From Gardnerella vaginalis (lineage in GTDB: Bacteria; Actinomycetota; Actinomycetes; Actinomycetales; Bifidobacteriaceae), in the NCBI RefSeq assembly GCF_001546455.1, contig NZ_KQ956804.1:1-33424 (forward strand): a stretch of 33,424 bases of DNA, read 5' to 3'. The notes beneath the pieces are model-generated. The model saw only the letters and a program-made list of their open reading frames with translations, ran no database searches and was not told the origin of the DNA. How positions within the stretch are numbered: the stretch's first letter is position 1; every line of letters begins with the position of its first letter. The position numbers and the translations under genes are program-made. Below, in pieces: positions 8,589 through 16,699 of this stretch.

Positions 8589-10124
8589 ATGAACGCTAAG
8601 ATTGCAGCCGCCATCTCTTTGGGAGCTAGCTCTTTGGTACTTATTGGAAGTATTGGAATTGCAAACGCATCCACAGAGGCTACTACAACCTTGACGCAAG
8701 ACAACACCGTGGTTTCTACTCCAGCGCAGACTTCTTCTGACGCACAAACTGGCGAAAGCTTTGACCGCGTAAGCGAAGTTGTTACTGTTGATCCGCAAGG
8801 CGATGCTGCCAGCAAGACTCAAGCAGATGGCGCATCAGAAAATACAGACGCGCAAATAGAAGCAAATTTGCAAAAGATTATATCTAAACTTAACAATCTT
8901 AAACAAAATCCTATTATCACAACCGAATTTGAGAAAAAATTAGAAGCAGCAAAGCAAAACGCAGATACGGCTGACGATGCATCCCAAAAAGCTTCAACAG
9001 AAGTTGATAATGCAGAAAATGGAACTAAAGAAAAGATTGAATCTGCTATAAAAGCTGTAAATGAAGCTAAAGATAGAGTAGAAAAAGCTCAAAAAGAATT
9101 TGAAAGCGTAGAAACTGATTTTGGTGAAGCAAAAAACAAATTCGCTGCACTAAAAAACGAAATAGAAGAGATTAAAAAAGAAATTGAGAAATCTTTAAAG
9201 ACTCTAAACAGTGGAAACAGTGAAAGCTTCAGAAAAAGGCTAAATAGTACAGATTTTCTTTCTGCTGAAACCAACAAATCAATTAATCAATACAGCTCAG
9301 ATATTGATGGCGCAAAAACTAAGCTAAGCAGTGCTTTAAATAAACTTACAGCTTCTCTTTCAAAGGCCGAAAACGCGCTAAAGACAAAGCAGAATCAAAA
9401 CCATGCTCCAGCTGCCCCTGCTCCACAGCAGCCAGAGCAGAATCACGCCGAGGGACAGGCAGCGGAACCACAGGCTCCACGCGTTGATGCTCCACAGGCT
9501 GCCCCACAGGTAGAAGCTCATGCAGTCAAAGAATCTGGCAGCAACTCACGCACAAATAGCCACTACGCTGCAGCTGGCAAAGCGTACGAAAACGGTATTC
9601 TAGATGCCCAGGCCTTAGAAAAGTTGGGCACTCAGGCTGCTGGCGAATCTGCCCCTGCAGTAGTTCCTGCAGCAAATAAGGCTTCTGCAGGCGCACAGAA
9701 AGCACAAGCAAATCAGGCTGCAAGCAATGCAGGCAACGCTTCTGCATCTTCTGCATCCGCCACGTCTTCTGCCTCTTCTGCATCCTCCGCTGCAGGCGCC
9801 GCAAAGAGCGCAGGCTCCAGCAACTCAGCTAAGAGCAACAACGCAAAGGATTCCGCTAGCTCCGCAAACTCCGCAGATTCTTCCGATTCCGCTAGCTCCG
9901 AAAGCCAGACGGATTCCGCAGACTCCAAGAGCAACAAAAACGAAGAGTCAAATAACGAAGATTCCAAGAGCAGCGATAAAAGCGCTCAGGCATCTGGCGC
10001 AAACAACGGCGCGCAGACCGCTGGCAACAACACAACGCTAATCGCAGCTGTTGCAGGAAGCATAATTGCTGCAATCGGCGCAATCGGCGCTGGTTGGCAC
10101 TTTATGCGAGTCCGCCGCAAGTAG
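8589..10124 (+). CDS. Secreted coiled-coil, Ser/Ala-rich, membrane-anchored surface protein
   Basis: I do not recognise a family for this 511-residue protein. ATG 8589 has GAGG at 8580-8583; the in-frame TTG at 8571 is less suitable. Residues 1-27 form a Sec signal peptide ending IANA|S. Residues about 75-265 are Lys/Glu/Ala-rich heptad-like helix (for example NEAKDRVEKAQKEFESVE), probably a coiled coil. A Pro/Gln/Ala linker follows (about 270-315), then a Ser/Ala/Asp/Asn low-complexity stalk (about 370-475). The C-terminus has one membrane helix (TTLIAAVAGSIIAAIGAIGAG) and a basic tail RVRRK. No LPXTG-like sorting motif is visible before the helix, so anchoring is probably by the helix itself. 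The architecture suggests a stalk or adhesin-like cell-surface protein. A strong terminator follows. Confidence 0.8.
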   Translation: MNAKIAAAISLGASSLVLIGSIGIANASTEATTTLTQDNTVVSTPAQTSSDAQTGESFDRVSEVVTVDPQGDAASKTQADGASENTDAQIEANLQKIISKLNNLKQNPIITTEFEKKLEAAKQNADTADDASQKASTEVDNAENGTKEKIESAIKAVNEAKDRVEKAQKEFESVETDFGEAKNKFAALKNEIEEIKKEIEKSLKTLNSGNSESFRKRLNSTDFLSAETNKSINQYSSDIDGAKTKLSSALNKLTASLSKAENALKTKQNQNHAPAAPAPQQPEQNHAEGQAAEPQAPRVDAPQAAPQVEAHAVKESGSNSRTNSHYAAAGKAYENGILDAQALEKLGTQAAGESAPAVVPAANKASAGAQKAQANQAASNAGNASASSASATSSASSASSAAGAAKSAGSSNSAKSNNAKDSASSANSADSSDSASSESQTDSADSKSNKNEESNNEDSKSSDKSAQASGANNGAQTAGNNTTLIAAVAGSIIAAIGAIGAGWHFMRVRRK

Positions 10125-10145
10125 TCGTTTTAAATATTGCAAATA

Positions 10146-10180
10146 AAACCGCAGTTGGCATTTAACCTTCTGCGGTTTTT
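10146..10180 (+). terminator. Terminator of the surface-protein gene
   Basis: AAACCGCAG (10146-10154) and CTGCGGTTT (10170-10178) form a perfect 9-bp stem with a 15-base loop and a T5 run, a canonical factor-independent terminator 22 bases after the stop codon. Confidence 0.9.
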
Positions 10181-10216
10181 GCTTATTCTCACTAAAATCG
10201 CCCAAAATCGCCAATA

Positions 10217-10245
10217 TTGCAAACGATGTCAATACTTAATATAAT
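10217..10245 (+). promoter_or_regulatory. malQ promoter overlapped by LacI-type operator O1
   Basis: TTGCAA (10217-10222), 17 bp and TATAAT (10240-10245) make a near-perfect promoter. The operator TTGCAAACGATGTCAA (10217-10232) covers the -35 and half the spacer, so bound repressor would block RNA polymerase. Between it and the start codon, CTCAA/TTGAG with GTGC/GCAC (10259-10293) forms a stem-loop followed by TTTTT, at the very start of the predicted transcript. Confidence 0.7.
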
Positions 10246-10298
10246 TGTTGCTTAGAGCGTGCCTCAATCCAGCGATGTGTTGAGAGCCCGCACTTTTT

Positions 10299-10313
10299 AG
10301 CATCGTTTGCAAC
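10299..10313. promoter_or_regulatory. malQ operator O2 (LacI type)
   Basis: On the minus strand this reads TTGCAAACGATGCTA, matching O1 for its first twelve bases. Its centre is about 82 bp downstream of the O1 centre, a distance close to eight helical turns. That arrangement is compatible with a repressor loop or with a roadblock inside the leader. Confidence 0.6.
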
Positions 10314-10357
10314 AAATTCGATGCTCGTACACGTGCCACGATTAACAAAGGAGCATC

Positions 10358-12607
10358 ATGAGCACAACAGACAATGGCAAAACAAGGGCTGCCACGCCTG
10401 TGCCCGTAGAAGAAAGCGCAGAAAGACTTGCTCGCCCACTAATTAAACTTGCAAAAGCATGCGGAGTCGCAACTTTCTACATAGACCAACTAGGCGACTA
10501 CACAGAGATTACGGACGAAGCGCTTGTAGGCGTTCTAGACGCCCTGGGCTACCCTGCAAACACAAGCGAAAACATTGAAAATTCGCTAAAAAGCGTTCAA
10601 GAAAAGCGCAATAGCGAGCTGTTGCCGCCAACCGTGGTGTGCTTTAGCGGCACAAAAACGATTGTTCCTATTCACGCTGAAGAAGCCACAAGCAGCCCAG
10701 AAAAAATTCACATAACGCTTACGCTAGAAGATGGGTCGCAATACGAAGAGCCTCTAAACAGATTTGAAAACAGCAAAGAAGACGGCCTAACGCTTGCGAT
10801 TCCGCAAGACTTGCCAATGGGATACCACACTCTTCTTGCAAAAGTAGAAGATAAAAATGGCAAAACCATTGCTCATGCGCAGTCAACTTTGATTTGCGCG
10901 CCAGCAAAAATCCCACTTCCACAAAGCGTTAAGGAACGCCATCGCTGGGGCTACATGACTCAGCTTTACTCCGTGCGATCAAAAGAATCTTGGGGCGTTG
11001 GCGATTATGGCGATTTGCGCAGGCTACTTAAAGACGCTGGAAGCATTGGCAAAGCCGACTTTATGCTTATAAACCCAATTCATGCGTGCGCGCCAGTGGC
11101 ACCTTTGGAGCCTTCGCCTTACTTGCCAGAATCGCGCAGGTTCTTAAACGTTACGTACATTCGCCCACAAGATATTCCAGAGTACGCGCAGCTTAGCGAA
11201 AGCCAGCGCAAAGAGGTAGAAATTTTGCACGCGGGCGTGGAAGCGCTTAACGATAATCCAAATCCAATGGATATTAACGCCGCGTGGAACGCAAAACTTC
11301 CAGCATTAAGGCTTATTTTTAAGCAGCCTAGAAGCGCCGAGCGCGAGCAGGAATTCGCAGACTTTAAGGCTCGTTCTGGCGCAGATTTAGATGCTTTTGC
11401 CACCTGGTGCGTGGCCTTTGAGGTTTGGGGCGCTCCTTGGGGAGATAATCTTTGGTTTGACACCACTGGCAAAGGCACTCCTCAGATTGACACGCTTAGA
11501 AGCGAACACGCCGATTTGCTTGAATTCCACCGCTGGCTTCAGTGGATTGCAGACGAGCAGGTTGCAGCCGCTCACGCCGAGGCAAAGGCCGCTGGAATGG
11601 CGATTGGCCTTATGCAAGACATGGCAGTTGGCGTACACGGATACGGCGCAGATGTGTGGTGGAGCCCAGAGCGCTTTGCTAATGGCGTTAGCGTTGGCGC
11701 TCCTCCAGACTTCTACAACCAGCAGGGCCAGGATTGGGGTCAGCCTCCATTTGACCCTAATTACTTAGACGAAACTGGCTACATTGCCTACCGAGACATG
11801 GTTCACAACGTGTTCTTGCACGCTGGCGCGGTTCGCATTGACCACGTGCTTGGACTTTTCCGTCTTTGGTGGATTCCACGCGGTCAGGGCGCAAAGAACG
11901 GCGCTTACGTTTACTACAATGTTGACGCCATGCTTGCTGTTCTTAGCATTGAGGCCACACGCGCAGGCGGATTGGTGATTGGCGAAGACCTTGGCACTGT
12001 TCCAGCGTACGTTTCTAAAGTTCTTGCTTCTCACGGCATTCTTGGAACGGTTGTTGAATGGTTTACACACAATGATGAAGCCGAAAAGGCCGCTAAGAAG
12101 GCTGGAAAGAAGGAAATCATATTTGCAAATCCTTCTACCTACCGCGAATACGCTTTGGCTTCTGTTACTACTCACGATATGCCTCCTACTGCAGGCTACC
12201 TTGAGTTTGAACACGTTAAGATTCGCGAAGAGTTGCACCTGCTTACCGATTCTGTAGAAAGCTTCCAAAAGGCTGCTAGCGCTGAGCGAGACGCCATGAT
12301 GAAGATGCTTTTGGACGGCGGCTGGATTAGCAAGGATGCGGCCGAACATGTGGAAGATCACGTGCAAGAAATCGTAGAAGCCCTGCATGCGATTATGCGC
12401 ACTTCCCCATCTTTGCTTTTGCAAGTGGCACTTGTAGATGCTGTTGGAGAGAAGCGTTCGCAGAATCAGCCTGGAACCAGTACGGAGTATCCAAATTGGC
12501 GCATACCTCTTGCAGACAAAGATGGCAATGTTGTTCACACAGGCGATGTTTTTAAGTCTCCACGAGTGCTTTCCATGGCCAAAATCATGAATGGTGAAAA
12601 AATTTAA
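10358..12607 (+). CDS. malQ: 4-alpha-glucanotransferase (amylomaltase)
   Basis: This is a cytoplasmic GH77 disproportionating enzyme of 749 residues that transfers glucan segments between maltodextrins and frees glucose. The length matches the longer bacterial MalQ type with an extra N-terminal domain (about 1-190) before the catalytic barrel. Barrel landmarks are YSVRSKESWGVGDYGDL, then RIDHVLGLFRLW with nucleophile Asp495, IGEDLGTVP with acid Glu543, and TTHDMP with Asp607. AAAGGAG lies 4 bases before ATG 10358. It is transcribed alone from a strong promoter carrying two LacI-type operators, so it is probably induced by the sugar that releases that repressor. With PulA and the GH13 glucosidase it completes a maltodextrin and glycogen breakdown route. 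Confidence 0.93.
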   Translation: MSTTDNGKTRAATPVPVEESAERLARPLIKLAKACGVATFYIDQLGDYTEITDEALVGVLDALGYPANTSENIENSLKSVQEKRNSELLPPTVVCFSGTKTIVPIHAEEATSSPEKIHITLTLEDGSQYEEPLNRFENSKEDGLTLAIPQDLPMGYHTLLAKVEDKNGKTIAHAQSTLICAPAKIPLPQSVKERHRWGYMTQLYSVRSKESWGVGDYGDLRRLLKDAGSIGKADFMLINPIHACAPVAPLEPSPYLPESRRFLNVTYIRPQDIPEYAQLSESQRKEVEILHAGVEALNDNPNPMDINAAWNAKLPALRLIFKQPRSAEREQEFADFKARSGADLDAFATWCVAFEVWGAPWGDNLWFDTTGKGTPQIDTLRSEHADLLEFHRWLQWIADEQVAAAHAEAKAAGMAIGLMQDMAVGVHGYGADVWWSPERFANGVSVGAPPDFYNQQGQDWGQPPFDPNYLDETGYIAYRDMVHNVFLHAGAVRIDHVLGLFRLWWIPRGQGAKNGAYVYYNVDAMLAVLSIEATRAGGLVIGEDLGTVPAYVSKVLASHGILGTVVEWFTHNDEAEKAAKKAGKKEIIFANPSTYREYALASVTTHDMPPTAGYLEFEHVKIREELHLLTDSVESFQKAASAERDAMMKMLLDGGWISKDAAEHVEDHVQEIVEALHAIMRTSPSLLLQVALVDAVGEKRSQNQPGTSTEYPNWRIPLADKDGNVVHTGDVFKSPRVLSMAKIMNGEKI

Positions 12608-12670
12608 CCAATAACCCAAAACAACAGTAAAATTACCATCAAAAAAGTAAAAAGAAAGGTTAAAAAAGCT

Positions 12671-12837
12671 TTGCAAATAGAGCAATTAGAGGTATACTAG
12701 TAATACATAAAGTTGCTCATGCAAGTAACTTCTTCCCTCTCCGCGTGGTGCGTAGGATGGCTTGTAGACACCATTTTACGCACCACGCTTTTGATGTCCT
12801 AAGTGAGGCGAGCGTCTATGGCGATGCTCGCCTCACT
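12671..12837 (+). ncRNA. Possible small RNA: promoter followed by two strong stem-loops
   Basis: TTGCAA (12671-12676), a 16-bp spacer and TATACT (12693-12698) look like a promoter, but no gene follows on this strand. About 45 bases later comes a perfect 12-bp stem, GCGTGGTGCGTA (12743-12754) with TACGCACCACGC (12777-12788), followed by TTTT. A second perfect 11-bp stem, GTGAGGCGAGC (12803-12813) with GCTCGCCTCAC (12826-12836), comes next. A pyrimidine-rich CTTCTTCCCTCTCC segment (12729-12742) lies just before the first stem and is complementary in type to ribosome-binding sites. A transcript of about 85-90 nt ending at the first hairpin is possible. Alternatively the hairpins only terminate malQ and the converging DUF624 gene. 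Confidence 0.35.
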
Positions 12838-12866
12838 AACATATTAGCCGCTTAAATCGCTAACCT

Positions 12867-13481
12867 CTAATCGCGGTTAGCCGCAACATACTTAGCAAAC
12901 ACGCGCTCCAAAAGCGGCGTGTGAAGCATAATCAAAGATCCCCATCCAAGCAAAATCAGCAGCGGCAATCCCTGCAAAAAATACTTTAGCGAAAGATACA
13001 CAAGAGCAAAGAACACGCAATCAAGCAAAAACATCATAAAAGTGGTTGCCACATAGCTCACACCAAAAATCAGCGAGTTAATAAGAGTTCGGCCAATGGA
13101 GTTTTCAAAACGCGCTTGCAGAGCAAAAACCCACTGCGCAACAATAATCCACAAAATGCTAATCGCAAACTTTATTATTAAAAGCGGAGTGAGTTGCAAG
13201 AAAATCCAAGACCACACAATCAGCGCTAAAAGTGGCCCTAAAATAGCCCAAATAATGGTGGCCTTAACAAAATTATTCTTAAAAGACTTAAAGTAGATTG
13301 CTGTTGTATGCGCCTCGCCACGCTCAATTCTTCTGGCAGTTTCGTGAGCGGCTGTAATAGAAGCACCAATTGTTATAAGCGGAATACTTGTAATAATCAT
13401 TAAAACAGTAAGCCAGACCGCATCTGCAAACGATTCCATTCCTTGTGCAAACTTTGAATCAGGGCTTCCAAAAGAAATCAT
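12867..13481 (-). CDS. DUF624 (YesL-type) membrane protein
   Basis: This is a small polytopic membrane protein of 204 residues with five or so hydrophobic segments. The N-terminal part, SFADAVWLTVLMIITSIPLITIGAS followed by a charged AAHETARRIERGE loop, is typical of DUF624/YesL proteins, which often sit in operons for oligosaccharide uptake. The ATG at 13481 is preferred over a GTG at 13490 because AGGAG lies 8 bases before the ATG and would overlap the GTG. It is the last gene after the two permeases, but separated from them by a terminator-like hairpin at 13583-13614. The biochemical role of the family is not known to me; a transport or envelope accessory role is inferred from context. Confidence 0.8.
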   Translation of the reverse strand: MISFGSPDSKFAQGMESFADAVWLTVLMIITSIPLITIGASITAAHETARRIERGEAHTTAIYFKSFKNNFVKATIIWAILGPLLALIVWSWIFLQLTPLLIIKFAISILWIIVAQWVFALQARFENSIGRTLINSLIFGVSYVATTFMMFLLDCVFFALVYLSLKYFLQGLPLLILLGWGSLIMLHTPLLERVFAKYVAANRD

Positions 13482-13582
13482 TACAACCACTCCTGCCTAA
13501 TGTGCGCATTTAAACGCAATCTTAACCAACAGTACATTATAAATATAAATAATGAGATAAATATAAATGATTAAATATAAAT

Positions 13583-13614
13583 GATGGTGGCTGCAGACGC
13601 GTGCAACCACCATC
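13583..13614 (-). terminator. Stem-loop between the permease operon and the DUF624 gene
   Basis: GATGGTGG (13583-13590) and CCACCATC (13607-13614) form a perfect 8-bp stem, extendable inward by GCA/TGC pairing. On the minus strand it is followed by ATTTATATTTAATC, an interrupted U-tract. The AT-rich run beside it (13545-13582) contains repeats of AAATATAAATGAT. Confidence 0.6.
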
Positions 13615-13646
13615 GCTAGATGCCGAGATTCGAAGGAGAAAAAATC

Positions 13647-14480
13647 TCAGCCCTTTACCGCACCAGCCATAACACCTTTAATAATGTACTTCTGGCAGAT
13701 TAGGTAGAAGACTATGATTGGAACAATTGCCATAACCAAGCAGCCCATCATGGCACCCATTTCAACGGAACCATAGCCGCCCTTCAAATATTGAACTGCA
13801 ATAGAAACCGTCTTGTACTTGTTCAAATCCAAAGTGAGGTAAGGAAGAAGGAAGTCGTTCCAAATCCACATTGTTTGCAAGATAGAAACGGATATAATCG
13901 CTGGCCTCATAATCGGAACAATAATCTGGAAGAATATGCGTGGCACAGAAGCGCCATCAATCATTGCAGACTCTTCCAACTCTTGAGGAATGCCCTTTAC
14001 AACGCCCGTGAAAATAAACACAGCCAAACCTGCGCCAAATCCAAGGTAGATAATCCACAAGCCCCAAGGGGTGTTCAATCCAAGCTTTGTAGTGATGTTG
14101 GAAAGTGTGAACATAACCATTTGGAATGGCACAATCATGTTGAACAAGAACAACACATAAAGCAGCTTTGCAGCCCAGTTATTTACGCGCACAATCCACC
14201 AAGCGCACATAGAAGTGCAAAGCAGAATCAAAATTACGGCGCCAACTGTTACCACAATCGTCCACCAGAAGCTCATAAGCAAGTTGGTGCGATTAATGCC
14301 AAGAACGTAGTTGTCAAAGCCAATAAACGACTTTGGAGTAAACGAAAATGGCTCGCTAGCAATATACACCTTTGACTTAAAGGAGTTCATAAATACTAAC
14401 GCAATTGGGAAAATCCACAGCAAGCTCACTATAGAAAAGAGCGTGGTCCAAAGTACTGGATGCTTAGCCTTCTCGTTCAT
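13647..14480 (-). CDS. Carbohydrate ABC transporter permease (MalG/MsmG type)
   Basis: This is a permease of the carbohydrate uptake type-1 family, 277 residues, with about six membrane helices. The EAA loop is ELEESAMIDGASVPRIF and the end GAVKG is the usual MalG-like C-terminus. Its start overlaps the end of the upstream permease gene by four bases (ATGA at 14477-14480), with a good AGGAGG site upstream. It forms the heteromeric channel with the protein encoded at 14477-15331, fed by the binding protein at 16978-18321. The sugar is unknown; oligosaccharides of plant, host or bacterial origin are possible. No ATPase gene accompanies it. Confidence 0.88.
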   Translation of the reverse strand: MNEKAKHPVLWTTLFSIVSLLWIFPIALVFMNSFKSKVYIASEPFSFTPKSFIGFDNYVLGINRTNLLMSFWWTIVVTVGAVILILLCTSMCAWWIVRVNNWAAKLLYVLFLFNMIVPFQMVMFTLSNITTKLGLNTPWGLWIIYLGFGAGLAVFIFTGVVKGIPQELEESAMIDGASVPRIFFQIIVPIMRPAIISVSILQTMWIWNDFLLPYLTLDLNKYKTVSIAVQYLKGGYGSVEMGAMMGCLVMAIVPIIVFYLICQKYIIKGVMAGAVKG

Positions 14481-15331
14481 GCTGCCACCTCCTTAGATGT
14501 TGCCAACTTGTTCTGAACCAAGGCAATAACGGCAACGATAATAAAGAATATAACTGCCTTTGCCTGGCCAACACCTTCGCCGTTAATCCTTCCATAGAAC
14601 GTGTTAAAGATGTTCAACGCAAGCATCTCCGACTTTCTAGAAGGAGCACCATTAGTCAATGCCAAGTTCTGATCGAATAGCTTGAATCCGTTTGTAACAG
14701 TTAAGAACGTGCAAACCGTAATAGAAGGCATCATAAGAGGAATCGTAATCTTAAACAGCGTTTGAGCTGGGCTTGCGCCGTCAACAGCAGCAGCCTCAAT
14801 AACGTCTCCTGGAAGCGCCTGCAAACCTGCAATGTAAATAATCATCATATAGCCGATTTGCTGCCAGCATATCAAAAGAACCATGCCCCAGAATCCGTAC
14901 GTTGCAGAATAGGTAATAGCGCGGCCAAAATAACCCAAGATGCCATTAAGCACTACCTGCCAAACGTAGCCCAAAACAATGCCGCCAATCAAATTTGGCA
15001 TAAAGAACACTGTGCGGAACAGGTTGGATCCTTTAAACTTTTTTGTAAGCATGTAGGCAATTGCGAATGCAATAACATTAATAACAATTGTTGTTACAAT
15101 CGTAAAAGCCGTTGTAAATATTAACGAATGAAGGAAGTGTGGGTCGCGCAAAGCCTTGCGATAATTGCGTATTCCAACAAACTTTCCGTCGGTAACAGTG
15201 TGGAACTTAGTAAAGCTAAGATACACGCCCATTACAAATGGCACTAAAAAGCCAATTACAAAAGCGGCAAATGTTGGCAGAGCAAATAACGCCCACCACT
15301 TGCGTATTGCCTTTCCACTCATATTAATCAT
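14477..15331 (-). CDS. Carbohydrate ABC transporter permease (MalF/MsmF type)
   Basis: This is the first permease of the second sugar importer, 284 residues with six membrane segments. It lacks the long N-terminal extension seen in MalF. The EAA loop is DVIEAAAVDGASPAQTLF. GGAGGAGAAAG precedes the start region; ATG 15331 is used here, with ATG 15322 also possible. Transcription starts from a strong promoter whose -35 box lies in a LacI-type operator, divergent from the lacI gene. This arrangement points to local control by that regulator. The gene order permease, permease, DUF624 with the binding protein placed apart is unusual, since the binding-protein gene normally comes first. Confidence 0.88.
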   Translation of the reverse strand: MINMSGKAIRKWWALFALPTFAAFVIGFLVPFVMGVYLSFTKFHTVTDGKFVGIRNYRKALRDPHFLHSLIFTTAFTIVTTIVINVIAFAIAYMLTKKFKGSNLFRTVFFMPNLIGGIVLGYVWQVVLNGILGYFGRAITYSATYGFWGMVLLICWQQIGYMMIIYIAGLQALPGDVIEAAAVDGASPAQTLFKITIPLMMPSITVCTFLTVTNGFKLFDQNLALTNGAPSRKSEMLALNIFNTFYGRINGEGVGQAKAVIFFIIVAVIALVQNKLATSKEVAA

Positions 15332-15397
15332 AATTCGTCACTTTCTCCTCCTTGAGTACGTCACTGAACGAGCAGCCGCGCCCGAACCAATACTTTT

Positions 15398-15435
15398 ATA
15401 TTACTACATGCAACAGCAATGTCAAACGTTGTCAT
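15398..15435 (-). promoter_or_regulatory. Promoter and LacI-type operator of the permease operon
   Basis: On the minus strand TTGACA (15420-15425), a 16-bp spacer and TAATAT (15398-15403) form a strong promoter. The palindrome ATGTCAAACGTTGTCAT (15419-15435) overlaps the -35 box. Its arms, ATG-CAA against TTG-CAT type, match the other four sites in the window. Confidence 0.7.
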
Positions 15436-15523
15436 TTTTTTGCATGTCGCAGCAAAATATACTAAAAATAAAATGTGAAAAAAATCCTAATTTTTGGCGA
15501 TTTTACGGCAAAACCTGCTATTA

Positions 15524-15551
15524 TTGTTCGTATTGCAAACGTTTGTGTAAT
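15524..15551 (+). promoter_or_regulatory. lacI promoter with operator in the spacer (autoregulation)
   Basis: TTGTTC (15524-15529), 16 bp and TGTAAT (15546-15551) are a plausible promoter. TTGCAAACGTTTGTG (15533-15547), the best palindrome of the five operators, fills the spacer. Repressor bound here would shut off its own gene. The intergenic gap 15332-15676 is otherwise AT-rich with nothing else recognised. Confidence 0.6.
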
Positions 15552-15676
15552 AAGCGCAAATTAAGCAGATGCAAATCACATATGCTACACCGCTTGTACA
15601 CTAACTTTGCAGATGTTTTAGCAATATTAATGAAGATATTGACGCAATATTTTGCTGTGCGAATAAAGGAGTTCAC

Positions 15677-16696
15677 ATGCCGGCTAATATTCAAGACGTT
15701 GCCAACCAAGCGCACGTATCAGTATCTACTGTTTCACGCTCGTTTACACGCCCAGACCTGGTTTCTGCAGCAACCCGCAACAAAGTGTTGACTATTGCCG
15801 AAAAACTAAACTTTTCAATATCGCGTTCCGCGGCTGCTTTAAAATCTGGAAGAACGCTAAGAGTTGCGCTTCTTATTAGCGGCAGCATGCGACTGTGGTT
15901 TACTGCGTCTATTATGCAAGGCCTAAATCAAGTTCTTCACCCAGCTGGCTACGACCTTTCAATCTTCCAAATATCCAGCAGCCAAGAGCGCGCGGAATTC
16001 TTTAACATGCTCCCTACGCGCAGAAATGCGGATGCCGTAATTGTTTGCTCATTCGATGTAAACAAAGAGGAAGTTGATTCGCTAAAGGCCACTGGCGTGC
16101 CAGTTTTGGGAATAAATTGCCTGAATCCTTTGGATTGCAACTTTGACGCAACTATTAACATAGATGACGATCAAGGTGCTAGGCTTATGGCGCGTCATCT
16201 TATTGGACTGGGTCACAAAAACATTGCCTACATTCGCACAAACCGCGATATTTCCCTGCATTTTAGCGTTTTGCAGCGCTACCATTCTTTTATTGACGAA
16301 TGCAAAATTAACGGCATTACTCCTACAGAAATCGCAGCACCCGAAGGCGCCGACCGCATAAGCTCAATCGTTTCTTCGCTTTTAAGCAATGCAAACGTTC
16401 CAACGGCAATCGCCTGCCAAGAAGATGCAATAGCAATTCCGCTTATGTTCCAGCTTTCTAGAAGTGGCTACAGTACTCCTGGAGACGTTTCAATTATTGG
16501 CTTTGACGATAGTTTCTACGCAAGAGAAACGGGTCTAACAACCATTCGTCAAGACCCTGTTGAGATGGCAGAAAGCGCAGCAAAAATAACTTTGTCTTTG
16601 ATTAATGGCGACTATTTAAGCGAAAACTGCAAATACATTACCATTCCAGCGCAGCTTATAGTTAGATCTAGCACAAGTCAGATTGAAAATAGCTAG
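15677..16696 (+). CDS. LacI-family transcriptional regulator
   Basis: This is a LacI/GalR-type repressor of 339 residues. The N-terminal helix-turn-helix is IQDVANQAHVSVSTVSRSF (5-23), followed by the hinge region and a periplasmic-binding-protein-like effector domain from about residue 60 (TLRVALLISGS). The IGFDDSFYARETGLTTIRQDP stretch near residue 275 is the usual ligand-domain landmark. AAAGGAG lies 6 bases before ATG 15677. It diverges from the permease operon and converges on the binding-protein gene. All three local promoters carry the same RCAAACGWT operator core, and so does malQ. It is therefore likely to control sugar import here and may also control malQ, unless a paralogue elsewhere does so. 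The effector sugar is not evident. Confidence 0.92.
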   Translation: MPANIQDVANQAHVSVSTVSRSFTRPDLVSAATRNKVLTIAEKLNFSISRSAAALKSGRTLRVALLISGSMRLWFTASIMQGLNQVLHPAGYDLSIFQISSSQERAEFFNMLPTRRNADAVIVCSFDVNKEEVDSLKATGVPVLGINCLNPLDCNFDATINIDDDQGARLMARHLIGLGHKNIAYIRTNRDISLHFSVLQRYHSFIDECKINGITPTEIAAPEGADRISSIVSSLLSNANVPTAIACQEDAIAIPLMFQLSRSGYSTPGDVSIIGFDDSFYARETGLTTIRQDPVEMAESAAKITLSLINGDYLSENCKYITIPAQLIVRSSTSQIENS

Positions 16697-16699
16697 TTT

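Noticed and set aside
9713..9967. Leu/Ala/Glu-rich frame opposite the Ser/Ala stalk
   Set aside because: It is the complement of a low-complexity coding region in the surface-protein gene, not an independent gene.
11765..12685. 306-codon open frame antisense to malQ
   Set aside because: Shadow of malQ. It would also run through the catalytic region of a well-supported gene.
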